Shown here piece by piece: positions 24,262 to 38,241 of a stretch of 64,000 bases of DNA (the first letter of the stretch is position 1; every line of letters starts with the position of its first letter). Source of the DNA: Paramecium sonneborni (lineage: Eukaryota > Ciliophora > Oligohymenophorea > Peniculida > Parameciidae); assembly GCA_905182985.1 (NCBI GenBank), contig CAJJDN010000014.1:602377-666376 (forward strand). The letters are read 5' to 3'. The notes beneath the pieces are model-generated. The model worked only from the letters and a program-made list of their open reading frames with translations, was not told the origin of the DNA and ran no database searches. Position numbers and translations under genes: made by a program.

Positions 24262-25307
24262 TCAATCATTTTATTATATACTATGAATCATATTAACAAA
24301 AGTATCTTCAAAAGAACTATTCTTTCTACTTCTAGAATTTTGTTGTTCTGCTGTTGATCTATCTTATTAAATGTTAAAATCTATAATGGTTGTTTTAGAT
24401 ATAGATCTTGTTTTTTCAGCATAATAAAATGCATAAGGAATATATAAACAAGGAAATTGTTGCACCCCTGTAAAAAATATTTATATGCTTATTTAAAAAA
24501 CAGAATATTGTTATTCGTTGATTTTTTAAAAACAAAATAACTCTTTGTTTGTATTATACATAAGAATTATAAGTACAATGAATGTTATCATTGTGATAGT
24601 TTATGCCAATATAACTAATTTAATCTATTTTAATTTCATTGTTAATGTATTTTTTAACATTGATGAGTTGTCAAGGAATTTAAAGTATTATTCTTGATTC
24701 TAATTTTGTGATTCTTCTTTCCTTCTTATATAGTAGATTAGTGATTATCCATGTATTTAAGTGAATATTGTAATGATTAGTATTTGCACCTCTAATAAAT
24801 CGAGACTGTAATAAAAATAACTATTTTATTAATGGTATTCATACTTATTGCAAGAAGAATCATCAATTTTGAAGAAAAAGAAAAATTACAATGAAAATAT
24901 TACAAAATAGAAAGCTCCTTTCCCAATTAATAATCTTAGATATCTGTTTTTTCTTTTTTCCACTATATAGATAAAATTGAATAATTACAGTCATCAGCAT
25001 ATTTGAATCGATATCTCAAATTAGCTAAGCTTTGTGAAACAAGTATAAATGTTATTAATTACAATATACTTGCTGAAATTATCATTCGATTTGAATTATA
25101 AATGGTATATTGTACTAAATGAACAATTGCTTATAAACAACAGCAAATCATTGGAGCTATTTCATATTTTATTGATCCATTCGCTTTGTAATAATGAAAA
25201 GACCATCTTATAGAGATTATTGCTATAATTAGAGACATTGCAGCAAGAGTTGAATATCGAATGCAAGATAAAAAATGATTATCACATTCTTCTAAAATTA
25301 AAATCAT
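24262..25307 (-). CDS. Multi-pass membrane protein
   Basis: A 338-residue protein with one 29-nt intron; intact in repeat copy A plus adjacent unique sequence. About seven hydrophobic segments are visible: STLAAMSLIIAIISIRW, IAPMICCCLQAIVHLVQY, ISASILQLITFILVSQ, FYFVIFSLQFFFFF, VQILIITIFTQIHG, ILAQTITMITFIVLIILMY and FFTGVQQFPCLYIPYAF. The C-terminal 60 residues are polar and Ser/Gln-rich. Number and spacing resemble a seven-helix receptor-like topology, but no GPCR motif (DRY, NPxxY) is seen, so no function is assigned. It converges with the peroxidase gene. Confidence 0.65.
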
Positions 25308-25721
25308 TCTTAATATAATATTATATTGTTTAATTCATCTGTTTTATTGAACATAAATAAATCATAAGAATCGTTGTAGACTCTCACTTTTAGTATGCAT
25401 TATTAAATCTCTATATTATTTTTATTGTTTCATTTTATCTTAATCAAATTTGTATATTTTTTGTGTTTCATTTAATTTTCAATACTTAAATTATAACTAT
25501 ATTATATTATTTTTTAGCTTAAACACAAATTCTAGTCCTTAAATAAATTAACTTTTGAAATCATTATTGAAACATATATTATTATCATCAATTAAGAATA
25601 TTTCAAAATTTAAGTCAAAATAAGGGATATAAGTTATAAAGTATTTTATGTTAACAAAGTTTAATTAAAAATCATTACTGTTTGGAAAATCATAAAAAAT
25701 AAAAATAAAAAATATAAATAA
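24516..25721 (+). repeat. Direct repeat 2, copy A (contig overlap)
   Basis: 1206 bp repeated at the same length at 25723-26928 on either side of the single N at 25722. I noticed no differences by eye. Like repeat 1 it looks like unmerged contig ends. Confidence 0.9.
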
Positions 25722-25722
25722 N
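25722..25722. other. Single-N contig join
   Basis: One ambiguous base exactly between the two copies of repeat 2. Confidence 0.95.
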
Positions 25723-26514
25723 CGTTGATTTTTTAAAAACAAAATAACTCTTTGTTTGTATTATACATAAGAATTATAAGTACAATGAATGTTATCATTG
25801 TGATAGTTTATGCCAATATAACTAATTTAATCTATTTTAATTTCATTGTTAATGTATTTTTTAACATTGATGAGTTGTCAAGGAATTTAAAGTATTATTC
25901 TTGATTCTAATTTTGTGATTCTTCTTTCCTTCTTATATAGTAGATTAGTGATTATCCATGTATTTAAGTGAATATTGTAATGATTAGTATTTGCACCTCT
26001 AATAAATCGAGACTGTAATAAAAATAACTATTTTATTAATGGTATTCATACTTATTGCAAGAAGAATCATCAATTTTGAAGAAAAAGAAAAATTACAATG
26101 AAAATATTACAAAATAGAAAGCTCCTTTCCCAATTAATAATCTTAGATATCTGTTTTTTCTTTTTTCCACTATATAGATAAAATTGAATAATTACAGTCA
26201 TCAGCATATTTGAATCGATATCTCAAATTAGCTAAGCTTTGTGAAACAAGTATAAATGTTATTAATTACAATATACTTGCTGAAATTATCATTCGATTTG
26301 AATTATAAATGGTATATTGTACTAAATGAACAATTGCTTATAAACAACAGCAAATCATTGGAGCTATTTCATATTTTATTGATCCATTCGCTTTGTAATA
26401 ATGAAAAGACCATCTTATAGAGATTATTGCTATAATTAGAGACATTGCAGCAAGAGTTGAATATCGAATGCAAGATAAAAAATGATTATCACATTCTTCT
26501 AAAATTAAAATCAT
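25723..26514 (-). pseudogene. Truncated copy of the multi-pass membrane protein gene
   Basis: Repeats the first 792 bases of the gene ending at 24262 and is cut off by the N at 25722. It is an assembly duplicate. Confidence 0.85.
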
Positions 26515-26928
26515 TCTTAATATAATATTATATTGTTTAATTCATCTGTTTTATTGAACATAAATAAATCATAAGAATCGTTGTAGACTCTCACTTTTAG
26601 TATGCATTATTAAATCTCTATATTATTTTTATTGTTTCATTTTATCTTAATCAAATTTGTATATTTTTTGTGTTTCATTTAATTTTCAATACTTAAATTA
26701 TAACTATATTATATTATTTTTTAGCTTAAACACAAATTCTAGTCCTTAAATAAATTAACTTTTGAAATCATTATTGAAACATATATTATTATCATCAATT
26801 AAGAATATTTCAAAATTTAAGTCAAAATAAGGGATATAAGTTATAAAGTATTTTATGTTAACAAAGTTTAATTAAAAATCATTACTGTTTGGAAAATCAT
26901 AAAAAATAAAAATAAAAAATATAAATAA
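25723..26928 (+). repeat. Direct repeat 2, copy B (contig overlap)
   Basis: Second copy of repeat 2. It ends at the base before the ATG of the MAP kinase gene, where unique sequence resumes. The last 414 bases are the shared intergenic region upstream of the kinase. Confidence 0.9.
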
Positions 26929-28991
<2,063 letters not shown>

Positions 28992-29062
28992 TTACTATTT
29001 TTTGTTATATTATTAATATATAGATTAAATAAATATACATATATAAATTGTTTAATTTACAT

Positions 29063-30281
29063 TCATTAGAAAGATTAAAAAGGATTCTTAAATTGAGGAA
29101 ATTAAAGCTTATAAATTCTAAAAGTTAAAATATATTTTTACTGTTAATTGATTTATTCAGAATTATTTAATTCTGACAATTTAATGAAGTAAGGATGAAA
29201 TAAGCATTTTTAAGCTGAGGGTCTATTGCTTACATTTTATAGCATTTAAGTAATTATATCATATAATAAAGTACATTTCTTATTAATACTAATCTAATAT
29301 TTATTTTGTTTATTCAATTCGCATATTTCTTTTGATGTAAATTTTGAGGAATATATACGTTTTCCAGTTGCTAAAATGTGTATAATAGCTCCTAGACTAT
29401 AAATGTCACATAATTAATTATAAGCATGTGATTTTTCATAGATTTCTGGGGCGACATACCCAGGAGTTCCACATCTTGATTCTAAACCTTAGACATCTGA
29501 TAATAATGTTGAAAAACCATAATCAATTAGTTTTAATGATTTAATATCTCCTCTTACTTTAAACATAATATTATCAAGCTTTAAATCCCTATGAATTATA
29601 TTAAGAGAATCTAAATGATTTAAAGCTTTTAATAGTTGTTTAAATATAATCCTAATTTCTGATTCATCTAATTTGAGTTACTTATGCTGCATGTATTCAA
29701 ATAGAGTACCACCTTCCATATACTCATATATAAAGATATGAGTATCTTTGTCAGTAAACATTTCTAACAGCTTCATTAATTTTGAATGGGGATAATATTA
29801 TAAAGTCTAGCAAACTTTTATTTCACTATCGACCCCAAACTTAAAATTATGTAATATACATATTTTTGCTACAACATATTCTTAAGTGATAATATTTCTA
29901 CATTGCACAATCTAATATTTTTAAAAAAAAACTTACTTGACATTATTAGTTTTCTTTTAGAATTTTCAAAATATCATATTTCTCATGAAATATATTTATA
30001 GTTGTTTATATTAATTGAGTTTAAGTTACCAAATTATGAATCAAATTACTAGATGAATTATTTTTTATTTGCTAATTACTCTTCAACCATAATTATGTTT
30101 CAAATTATTCTGATGGTTTTGTACTATGTATATACTTAAAAAAATACATTTCCATAAAGTTTGAAGGATTTTAATAAAACAAATCTCCATATTGAGTAAA
30201 AGGAGTATTTGGCTTTTTCCTTTCATTAGTTTGTAGATTAACTTCAGAATTGAGATAAGCTTATTAATTTCTTTGTTTCAT
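29063..30281 (-). CDS. Divergent protein kinase, tandem copy 1
   Basis: A 397-residue protein with one 25-nt intron. A variable N-terminal 130 residues precede a kinase domain whose glycine loop is not recognisable (ILKENQQCQIVQC). It keeps the VAIK-type lysine (YVVAKICIL), HRDLKLDNIMF, and a GTPGYVAPEIYEKSHAYN activation end. The DFG motif is DYG (LIDYGFST). A similar gene lies 2.1 kb upstream on the same strand (32411-33552), so the two look like tandem paralogues. It may be active through an altered nucleotide site. The substrate is unknown. Confidence 0.8.
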
Positions 30282-32410
30282 AAATTTAATGTTGAAATAT
30301 TAATATCTCTATTTATTAGATATATATTTTTTATTTATAGTGTAAAAAAAATTAATAGTGTCTAAGAATTCTTTGAAAAAAAAATAGAAATTATTTTAAA
30401 AGACTAAGAAATTTTGAGTTTGATGTAACTTATTTGAAATTGACTCTGTCTGTTGATTATTTGGGTTTTATTTATTATTTTATTTTGCTGGATATTATAT
30501 AATTAACAAACTAGATGCAAAAATTCAAATTTTGCCAGTTTAATTAAATATTTTAGATTACATTAAGTAAAACTATCCAATACTTATTTACTTTCTTGAT
30601 TCTCGCTAACTTACTTTTTTTGTATTATCTTCTTATATCTTATTTTATAATCTATCATATTTTATAAAAAATTTATTGACTCCAGAATAAGGTCTTAGGA
30701 TTTTCTTTTATCCTGAGGTATATTTACTAAACTATGCAGCATCCTAGTTTAAAAAATTAATGGTAATATTAATTTACTTAATTATATTCACTTAAGGAGT
30801 TTATTTACCAAATTTGATTAAATTCTTTTTTTTTTAATAAGATCAGTATTAGAGGCTTTTAATTCAGCACTGGATATCAAAATAAAAAAAACAATACATT
30901 TATTTCTAAAGATTAATATCCATTACAAATTTAAATTAGCTTATTGGCCTCTCTTCTGAATAGAAATTTTTTATTGAAAACGATATTGCCATATTATTTT
31001 ATATTTTTTCTAAAAGATTTTTTATGCATCTATTTAACAATTTAGAATTTATTGAACCTTTTTTAATGATAACAGAATATGTTTGAATCTATTGCATAAT
31101 TAAAAAACCATTCTTTCCCCAAAAGGGGTTTGAGGTGAGGTTTTAAAATTTATAGTTAAAATTACTTTTTCATCGCGAGACGGGTTCAAGTTTTATTTTA
31201 ATATTTTGTATCATTATTTTTCCTTCGAAATCTTTCTTTATTTTAACTCATATTCTTTGCAATTTACTTAATTTTTATTATTCCATTTATTGCTTTTATT
31301 CTGATAATTCTTACAGAAAATAAAGAATAATATCTTCAGCATATGTGAAGTAAGCATAGTATTTTAAAAAATAATCAATAAGTACTTACATTAGTGCTAT
31401 TATTATTTTTGTTTAATTAAGTTCCATAATAATTTTTTCATTCAATATTTAGACTGAAAAAAATTTAATTTTTATTTAGTTTTGGTATAATTGTTAGAAA
31501 GGAAAGATATCAAAGATATATAGCATTATCATGATTAAAAAAATGATAAATTTTTCTGTGAGTATTTTTTAAATTTAAAAATCAGAATTCAAAAAAAAAG
31601 AAGATTATTGTTTTTCATTTAATTTAAACAAGTATTATTAACCCAAGTTACCCAAGGAACCTTGACTTCATAAAATAATAAAAAATAAACATCCAATAAT
31701 TTTTTATGAGTTAAAACTGAATTTTTACAATTTAATCAAAAATAAATTAGTTTTATTTAAAGACAGACAAATAAACTAAAAACTACAATTGCTTCAATCT
31801 GAATTGTTGCAAGAAATTAAAGTGCTAATGAAAAAAAGTATTTCTTAATTATTCCCATAATATATTTTATAATTTTTCATACATAAGAAAACAAAAATTC
31901 ATTCGTTAGTATTAAATATAAATTATTTTATTTATGATTAAAAAATTGCATGGCTTTCTTAATACAACCATGATAATTTAGACGCCTGATTGAATAAAAT
32001 TATAAAAAGTATTTTAAGTTCTTAGGAAAATTGGAATTTATTCACTTTTTTAAATCAGATTAATAAAAAATGTTAGTTTTAAAAAATTATAGTCTTTTTT
32101 TACAATCCTAAATAGTCTATCTTTAATTATAGATGATCACAAAAATCATTTAATTATTTTTTATTTACTTAATTTTATTATTATCTCGTTATTTTTATAA
32201 AGTAAGACTTTTATGAGATAATAGATGCAAATTTGTAAATAAGTATATTAGAGTTAATTATAGACATTTAATGTTAGAAATTTAGTATAAACAAATATCA
32301 TTTTTGATTGATGAATCTTTCTTAACAGACCTAAGAATTTTATTGTTCTTTTAATCTAACTGATTAAAATGGAGTCTTTAACAAGGGAAATTTCAGACAA
32401 CTTAACCTAA
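30282..32410. other. 2.1-kb gene-poor spacer
   Basis: Long AT-rich spacer between the tandem kinases, unusual in such compact DNA. I see no sustained coding frame. A GC-richer island at about 31110-31190 contains CCCCAAAAGGGG and a GACGGGTTCAAG stretch. It could be decayed duplicated sequence or hold an unrecognised RNA. Confidence 0.4.
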
Positions 32411-33552
32411 TCATTAATTAATTAATTACTATTGTTTAATATTAGATGTCTTTTCAAAATATTAATGATTAAGACATTATAAGGCATTGTACCTTTTTTC
32501 TGGAGTAGTGGTCATTTTCCTAAATAAATCAACAATCGTTTCGTTCTTAGTTGACTCTCTAATGATATTTTATTATTGTAAGTTAAGTTAAGTAAATTTC
32601 TTAACTGAATGAGAATCAAATGCGAATTTCCTTCCAGTCAATAATGTAAAAAAAATTTAAGCAAGACTATAAATATCAATAAGTTCATCATATGGAATTT
32701 CAGAGTAGAGCTCTGGAGCTATATATCCAGGTGTTCCACATCTTTCAATTATATATGGTTAATCATCAATAAATGTGGAGAATCCAAAATCAATAATTTA
32801 TAAGGAATTCGGATTGTTATTTTCTAATAACATAATATTATCCATTTTAATATCTCTATGCATAATGTTGTGTTTATGAAGAAACTTTATTGCCACTAAA
32901 AGTTTCTTCATCACTTTTCTTATATCAAGGAATGAAGGATTAAAATTCTTTAAAGCCATGTAAGAATATAGTGTTCCTCCTTCACAAAAATCAAATATCA
33001 AAATAATATATTCCTTTTCTTAATAAAACTCCCTTAAATTTAAAATAGACTCTTAGTTGAATTAACTTAAGTAATGACATATTTTTAATTCATTCAGAAT
33101 AAGTTTCTTGATTAAATATAAACATACTTTTGAATGTTGCTCTAAATTATGAGTATAACTTAATTTTTTTGCAATAACTTCTATGTTTAAGTGTTTGCTT
33201 TAACATTTTACAATCTAAATATAAAATAAGATATTACATCTCCTTGTTTAGTTTTTTTAATAGTTTAAATTTCATTGTAATGAGACATGAAATTTCCATA
33301 AAATACCCTTCCATCAAGGTGTTCTTTTAGACTTAATATTATTTGTTTTGGTCCTTGGTAATTCAATGAATAATTTTCAGTAATAACAATTACTTCTCCA
33401 GAATTGCCACTCCTATGATATAATTTATGTAATACTCAAATTTCCACTCAAAAATGACATTTTGTTAACAATAATCAACTTTTAATTCATCTATCTCATC
33501 AATCTTGTAAGATAACAATTTATTTATACTTATATTGTTAAGTATGAATCAT
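32411..33552 (-). CDS. Divergent protein kinase, tandem copy 2
   Basis: A 357-residue protein with introns of 22, 23 and 23 nt. The N-terminal 85 residues are beta-rich (QQNVIFEWKFESGNSGEVIV, then EHLDGRVFYGNFMSHYNE). The kinase domain again lacks a clear glycine loop (TKQGDIVKCQSKHLNIEVIA). It has the lysine in VIAKKL, IFDFCEGGTLYSYM, HRDIKMDNIML, a normal DFG (IIDFGFST) and CGTPGYIAPELYSE. The arrangement parallels the kinase at 29063. The first exon depends on a 22-nt intron near the start and is less sure than the rest. Confidence 0.8.
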
Positions 33553-34223
33553 AAATAGTAAATTTCTATTATGTAACTTATCCTTAGTTTGAGAATTATA
33601 GATAACAAAAATAGATATCTGCATCAGAATTCTTCATTTAAAAGCAAATTAATTTTTAATATTTAATTGTCTAGTTGTTTATTACAAATATATGGACTTA
33701 ATTTCAAAAATTTAGATATTTTCAATAAACTAAGTATTAATAATTTTAGGTAAAATGTTTAAATATTTTTTTTGTAACAAATAATCCTTATATTAAGGTA
33801 GTACATGATCTCTATAATGTGATTATGGTAAATTAGATTAAAGATTTTATGTTTATTATTTTTTCAAGTAAGGTTTCTTGATTTTTTATGGAGTGCATTT
33901 TTTTAAACATAGTGATTAATAGTGGACTCCTTAAGATGTGTTTTCTAAATAATAGATTTCTATCTTAAATATAGATATAAAATCTCTATTTAAATTTTCT
34001 CTTAATGAATTAGTGTTTTCTGATTTTGACTTGATCTGAAATTTAACTATTTTAAATTCGCTTCTGTTGTAATAGTTGAATTTGTTTTGGGTTTGTAATT
34101 TATTTTTGTTTAAATTTGAGAATTATAGTGAATCATTATATTATGATGATTTTTTGAAAATATTTAGTAAATTAGAATAATTCATAATAAGGAAAGAAAT
34201 GTAAAATAAAATATAAAAATAAA
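33553..34223. other. Intergenic, nothing recognised
   Basis: AT-rich spacer between divergently transcribed genes (kinase copy 2, minus; unknown gene, plus). It probably contains both promoters; no motif could be singled out. Confidence 0.4.
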
Positions 34224-35438
34224 ATGAATACTCAACTAGCCTAAATTATCAAATACACTGCTGTGAGTGAATTTAAGGTAAGCTTAAGAAAATTGTTGAA
34301 TTTCGAAGATAGGTATTAAATAATTATTTCTACAATTAGTTAAATTACATTTTAACCAATAGATTTGGATGGTGTATTTATGTGTGAGTTATTAAATGAA
34401 TATGAAAAGAAATAGGATGAAAACTTAATAGCATGGGTGAAGACAGAAAAATATTTGTTATCAAAAAATGAAATTGATGTTGAGCATTTCTTTGAAAGAT
34501 AATATTTAATGTTAATGAAAGATCTTGATAAAGATATCTACTTTTAATTAAATGAATAATTATTCAAATTTAGAGTAAGATTAAATGGAGAATTTTCAAT
34601 TATTTTCAGATTGAAATAGTTTGAAGCTTTTGAATAATTATTGAAAAAATAAATTCAGCATTTATAACCAAGAATGACAATCTCTATAAGAAAACAAATA
34701 CAAAATAGAAAAACACTATCAAATAGACCTTCAAGTTTAGGTAAGATGTTTTTAAGAGCATTTAGTAAGAATAATATTGAAACTGGTATATTATTCAATA
34801 TCATATAGAATATCAATAATAATAAGAACCATTATTTACATTTAAGAATATAAATGGTTTAGATTGTTATTAATTGAATGAATTTGAATAATTTACTAAA
34901 CAAGAATAAAAAATTATTTTAAATGTCTCTTCTTAACCTAATAAATTAGTAGATAACTCAGATGATGATGAATAGCTTGAAGAATGTTAATTTGGAATTT
35001 TAAATATTAAATAAAATGAAATTTAGAATCATAAAATAATAGAAAGACAAGAGTATCTTGAATATATATATGGTAAATTAATTTATTAAAACAAAAGGAA
35101 ATACTAAGAAATTAGAATCAGTTATCATGTCATCAATTCCATTTAATACAATATAAGAAATTGAAAGTGAAAATATGATAAGTATAACTACCCTTTAAAG
35201 ACCATTATTAAATAGTCAATCAGCAGAATCAGTTTTAATTTATGGCAATAAATTACCAAATAAGAACTTTATTCCTAAAGAAAGAGATTTATGGAAAATT
35301 GCAAAATAATTACTCAAACAATAACACAAACTTTTTTCTAATGAACATTTACGAAAAGTTCAAACACCAGTAAGAAGAATAAAATAAGTTATGTAAAAAA
35401 AAAATTTAATGAAAATCTATAATAATGATATTTGTTGA
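34224..35438 (+). CDS. Hypothetical protein
   Basis: A 379-residue protein with introns of 27, 23 and 25 nt; total 380 codons including TGA. The N-terminal 140 residues look folded and alternate charged helices with strands (VSEFKVSLRKLLNFED, IDLDGVFMCELLNEYEKK, LFKFRVRLNGEFSIIFRLKQ). A basic linker (RPSSLGKMFLRAF), an acidic patch (LVDNSDDDEQLEEC) and a Lys/Gln-rich tail follow. I do not recognise the family. It lies upstream of the GTPase gene on the same strand, with a 325-bp spacer. Confidence 0.7.
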
Positions 35439-35763
35439 CAAATAATTGAATTTTTTAGACTAGTGATAGAGTTATTATGATTTTTATGCTTGTCTTAAAA
35501 TATCTTGATAAATGTTAGATATATATAAAGATTAGTATGGTATATCTTATAAATTAAAAATAAATTAATTAGTTTATTTTTTGATCTTAAAATTAAAAAG
35601 AAAAAAATGTTTGAAAGATTGAACTTAAATCTAAAACTTCAAATAAAATTTAATTTGTTTAAAAAAAAATAGTCTAATATTGATCGTCTGTTAAAATAAA
35701 GGAATAAAATTTAAATATTAATAAATGAATTAATAATGAAAAATTATATTATAATTAATAGAA

Positions 35764-37128
35764 ATGTAATCAATTGATGAACATTTATAAAAGTAATTTA
35801 CAAGAATTGCTTTGGCAGGAAGTACAAAATGTGGTAAAACAACATTATTGGGAGTTTTAACAAAAGGGATGTGTGATAATGGAAGGGGATCAATCAGAGA
35901 TTTAATGGTTAATTATTCTCATGAAGTTTAAAAAGGTGGATAAACAGAATCTGCAGTTTTTGAATTAATTGGATTTGATTAATAAGGCAAATAAGTTTTA
36001 TCAAATGAGCAACCAAAAAATAAAAGTAAATATTAAAGTGAGGTTTTTTAATAATCAAACTCTTTTTTATATCTAGTTGATTTATGTGGAGATACTAAAT
36101 ATTTTAAGCATTCCATTTCAACTATTAGTAAATGTTTTTTTAATCTGATAATAATTGTTATAGCAGCTGATGAAGGTATATCTAGAATTACTGTAGAATG
36201 TTTATTGATTTGTTAATTATTTAAAATACCTTTTATTATAGTGTTAACAAAATGTGATTTACTTTAAACTAGAGAAGATAAAGATAATATAATAAATAAA
36301 ATACATAATTAAATTAGCAATAGTTTCGTATATAGAAAGTTAGTTATAGCAAATGATGGAAAAATATGTGCTAATTTAATGAATGCAAGACTTCAAAGAA
36401 ATGACAATTAAAGAGGAATGATATGTCCATTATTTGAAGTTAATTGTATTGATAGAAATGGAACAGAACCACTATTAGAATTTTTATTTCATTTTAAAAA
36501 TTAGGATCAAAATATTTCAGAATTAAGATCGTAAGATTAACCATTTATGATGGATGTATTTTATGTATGCAATGTTAAAAATATTGGTGAAATACCCTTT
36601 GGATTAATAAAATCAGGAACTGTCAAACTAGATTAAATTGTATCTGTTGGAGTTGATGATAATAAACAAATATAATGTGCAAAAGTAGCTTCAATGTAAA
36701 ATGTCAGATCTTCTGTCACTTAAGCAAAATCTGGTGAATTAATTTGTCTCATATTACAACCAATTACATAAACAAGTATTGACTTTTCAAAAATTAAAAT
36801 TATTGCTGATCCTAAAATCAATATCCCTTATGTTAAGGCTTTTTGGGCTAATATAAGCATACTTCCAAGTCCAACTACAGTTACAATAGGTTTTAAACCA
36901 ATCTTAGAGCTTGGAAATATTACACAATAAGTAACTTTATCAAAAATTCATGGAGATAAATAATTTCTCAAAAGTGGAGATTGTGCTTTGGTTAAAATTT
37001 AGTTTGTGGATGAAGCTTATGAATTAGTTAATGAAAATTAATAATTTATTCTACGAAGCAATCACTCTATAGCCTATGGATAAGTTATTAATATTTCATA
37101 AGAGGATCTAATATAAAATGAATTATGA
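35764..37128 (+). CDS. GTPBP1-like translational-type GTPase
   Basis: A 454-residue intronless protein. G-motifs: G1 AGSTKCGKTTLL at about residue 20; G3 LVDLCGDTKYFKHS; G4 LTKCD. The rest matches the EF-Tu-like domain 2 and 3 layout (IPFGLIKSGTVKLDQIVSVG, FKPILELGNITQQVTL). The region VECLLICQLFKIPFIIVLTK resembles the GTPBP1/2 and HBS1-type GTPases, which act in mRNA surveillance or ribosome-associated steps. In place of the usual DxAGH of the family, G3 reads DLCGD: the catalytic His is replaced by Asp. Shorter than animal GTPBP1, lacking its N-terminal extension. Confidence 0.8.
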
Positions 37129-37571
37129 AGCAAGTTGTATCTAATTTGTTTTATTAAATATATCTTTCATTTTTTATATTTTTTAACTCTTTTCTAATCA
37201 AAGTTTGAAAATTCAAATATTCTTGTTCTATATATTATATACAAATAAATTGAAAATTAATAAGTTCATCTTTTATATTTTTGAAAAGGGATATATATGA
37301 ATCTTTAGTATAGCAGAATCACCAATAAATTTTTAAATTGAAATAAATCTGCTAATTAAAAACTCATAAAAGTTAAATGTATGAAACTATATTAAAAATA
37401 TAATCATTTATATAATTCTTTATTATGATATATGAATAAGAACAATTATATTTTGGAATAATGAATGTTAAATACCATTAAGCAGGAATAATCTTTTTTA
37501 TCTATTTATCAATAAAACAATAATTACTAATAAATTATATTATCATAAAAAATAGGAATACGTTTTAAACT
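37129..37571. other. Intergenic, nothing recognised
   Basis: AT-rich spacer upstream of the GILT-type gene; no coding frame or motif identified. Confidence 0.4.
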
Positions 37572-38241
37572 ATGAAAACTTTAGTTATTCTAATATTCGT
37601 TTTGCTTTAGATAAGTTAATGTGAAAAGCTTAGAGTTTCTGCTTATAGTATGAAAATCATGATGAATTTTAGTTGAATCCCTATGTCCTGACACAACAAG
37701 ATTTATTTAGTCTTCTTTATTAAAGGCATTATAAATTCCTTAATTTGAAGAATTAGTAGAAATAACCCTAATTCCATATGGGAAAGCTACCTAAGTTTTA
37801 TAAAATGATGGTAGAATAGTATTTCAATGTTAACATGGTGATTTAGAGTGTTTTGGAAATAAAATTTAAGCATGTGGTTTTGATGCATTAAATTCTTCAT
37901 AATAAGAATAGCTAAGCTTTTTAACATGTATTCAAAAAACTAGAAAAAGACGATAAGAAGATTTTGAAAATGAAATTATGTAATGTTTACCGGATTTATG
38001 GGAAGGTGTTTTAGAGTGTGCAAAAGGAACAGAAGGAATTAAATTATTATGGTCAAATGGAGAAAAGACATTAAACTTAGACCCTAAATTAACCTATGTT
38101 CCATGGGTGACAGTAGATGGTAAATTTGATTCAAAAGCTCATGAATAAATAGAAAGAAATATTGTAAAATGGGCTTGTTAGATAGCTAATAAAAATTAAG
38201 ATATTTATTAATAAATAGAAGCCTGTGAAGAATATTAATGA
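37572..38241 (+). CDS. GILT-type thiol reductase, secreted/lysosomal
   Basis: A 214-residue protein with one 25-nt intron. It starts with a signal peptide (MKTLVILIFVLLQISQCEKL). The redox site follows at once: SAYSESLCPDTTRF, in the place of the family CxxC. The GILT signature CQHGDLECFGN is intact, followed by the family's further cysteines (NKIQACGF, LTCIQK, MQCLPDLW, LECAKG) and VPWVTVDGK. GILT enzymes reduce disulfides in acidic compartments. Here only the first active-site Cys is kept (CPDT), implying a monothiol mechanism or loss of reductase activity. Confidence 0.88.

Noticed and set aside
18119..26514. Extra partial genes at 18119-18712 and 25723-26514 as real paralogues
   Set aside because: They match the adjacent gene copies and stop exactly at single Ns, so they are assembly duplicates.
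31118..31140. Internal telomere repeat (CCCCAAAAGGGG, GGGGTTTGAGG)
   Set aside because: It is a single short degenerate run rather than an array of C3A3/C4A2 repeats; a chromosome end is not indicated.
31110..31190. tRNA gene suggested by a GGGTTCAAG T-loop-like motif
   Set aside because: The bases flanking the loop cannot form a five-pair T stem, and no matching acceptor or anticodon arm was found.
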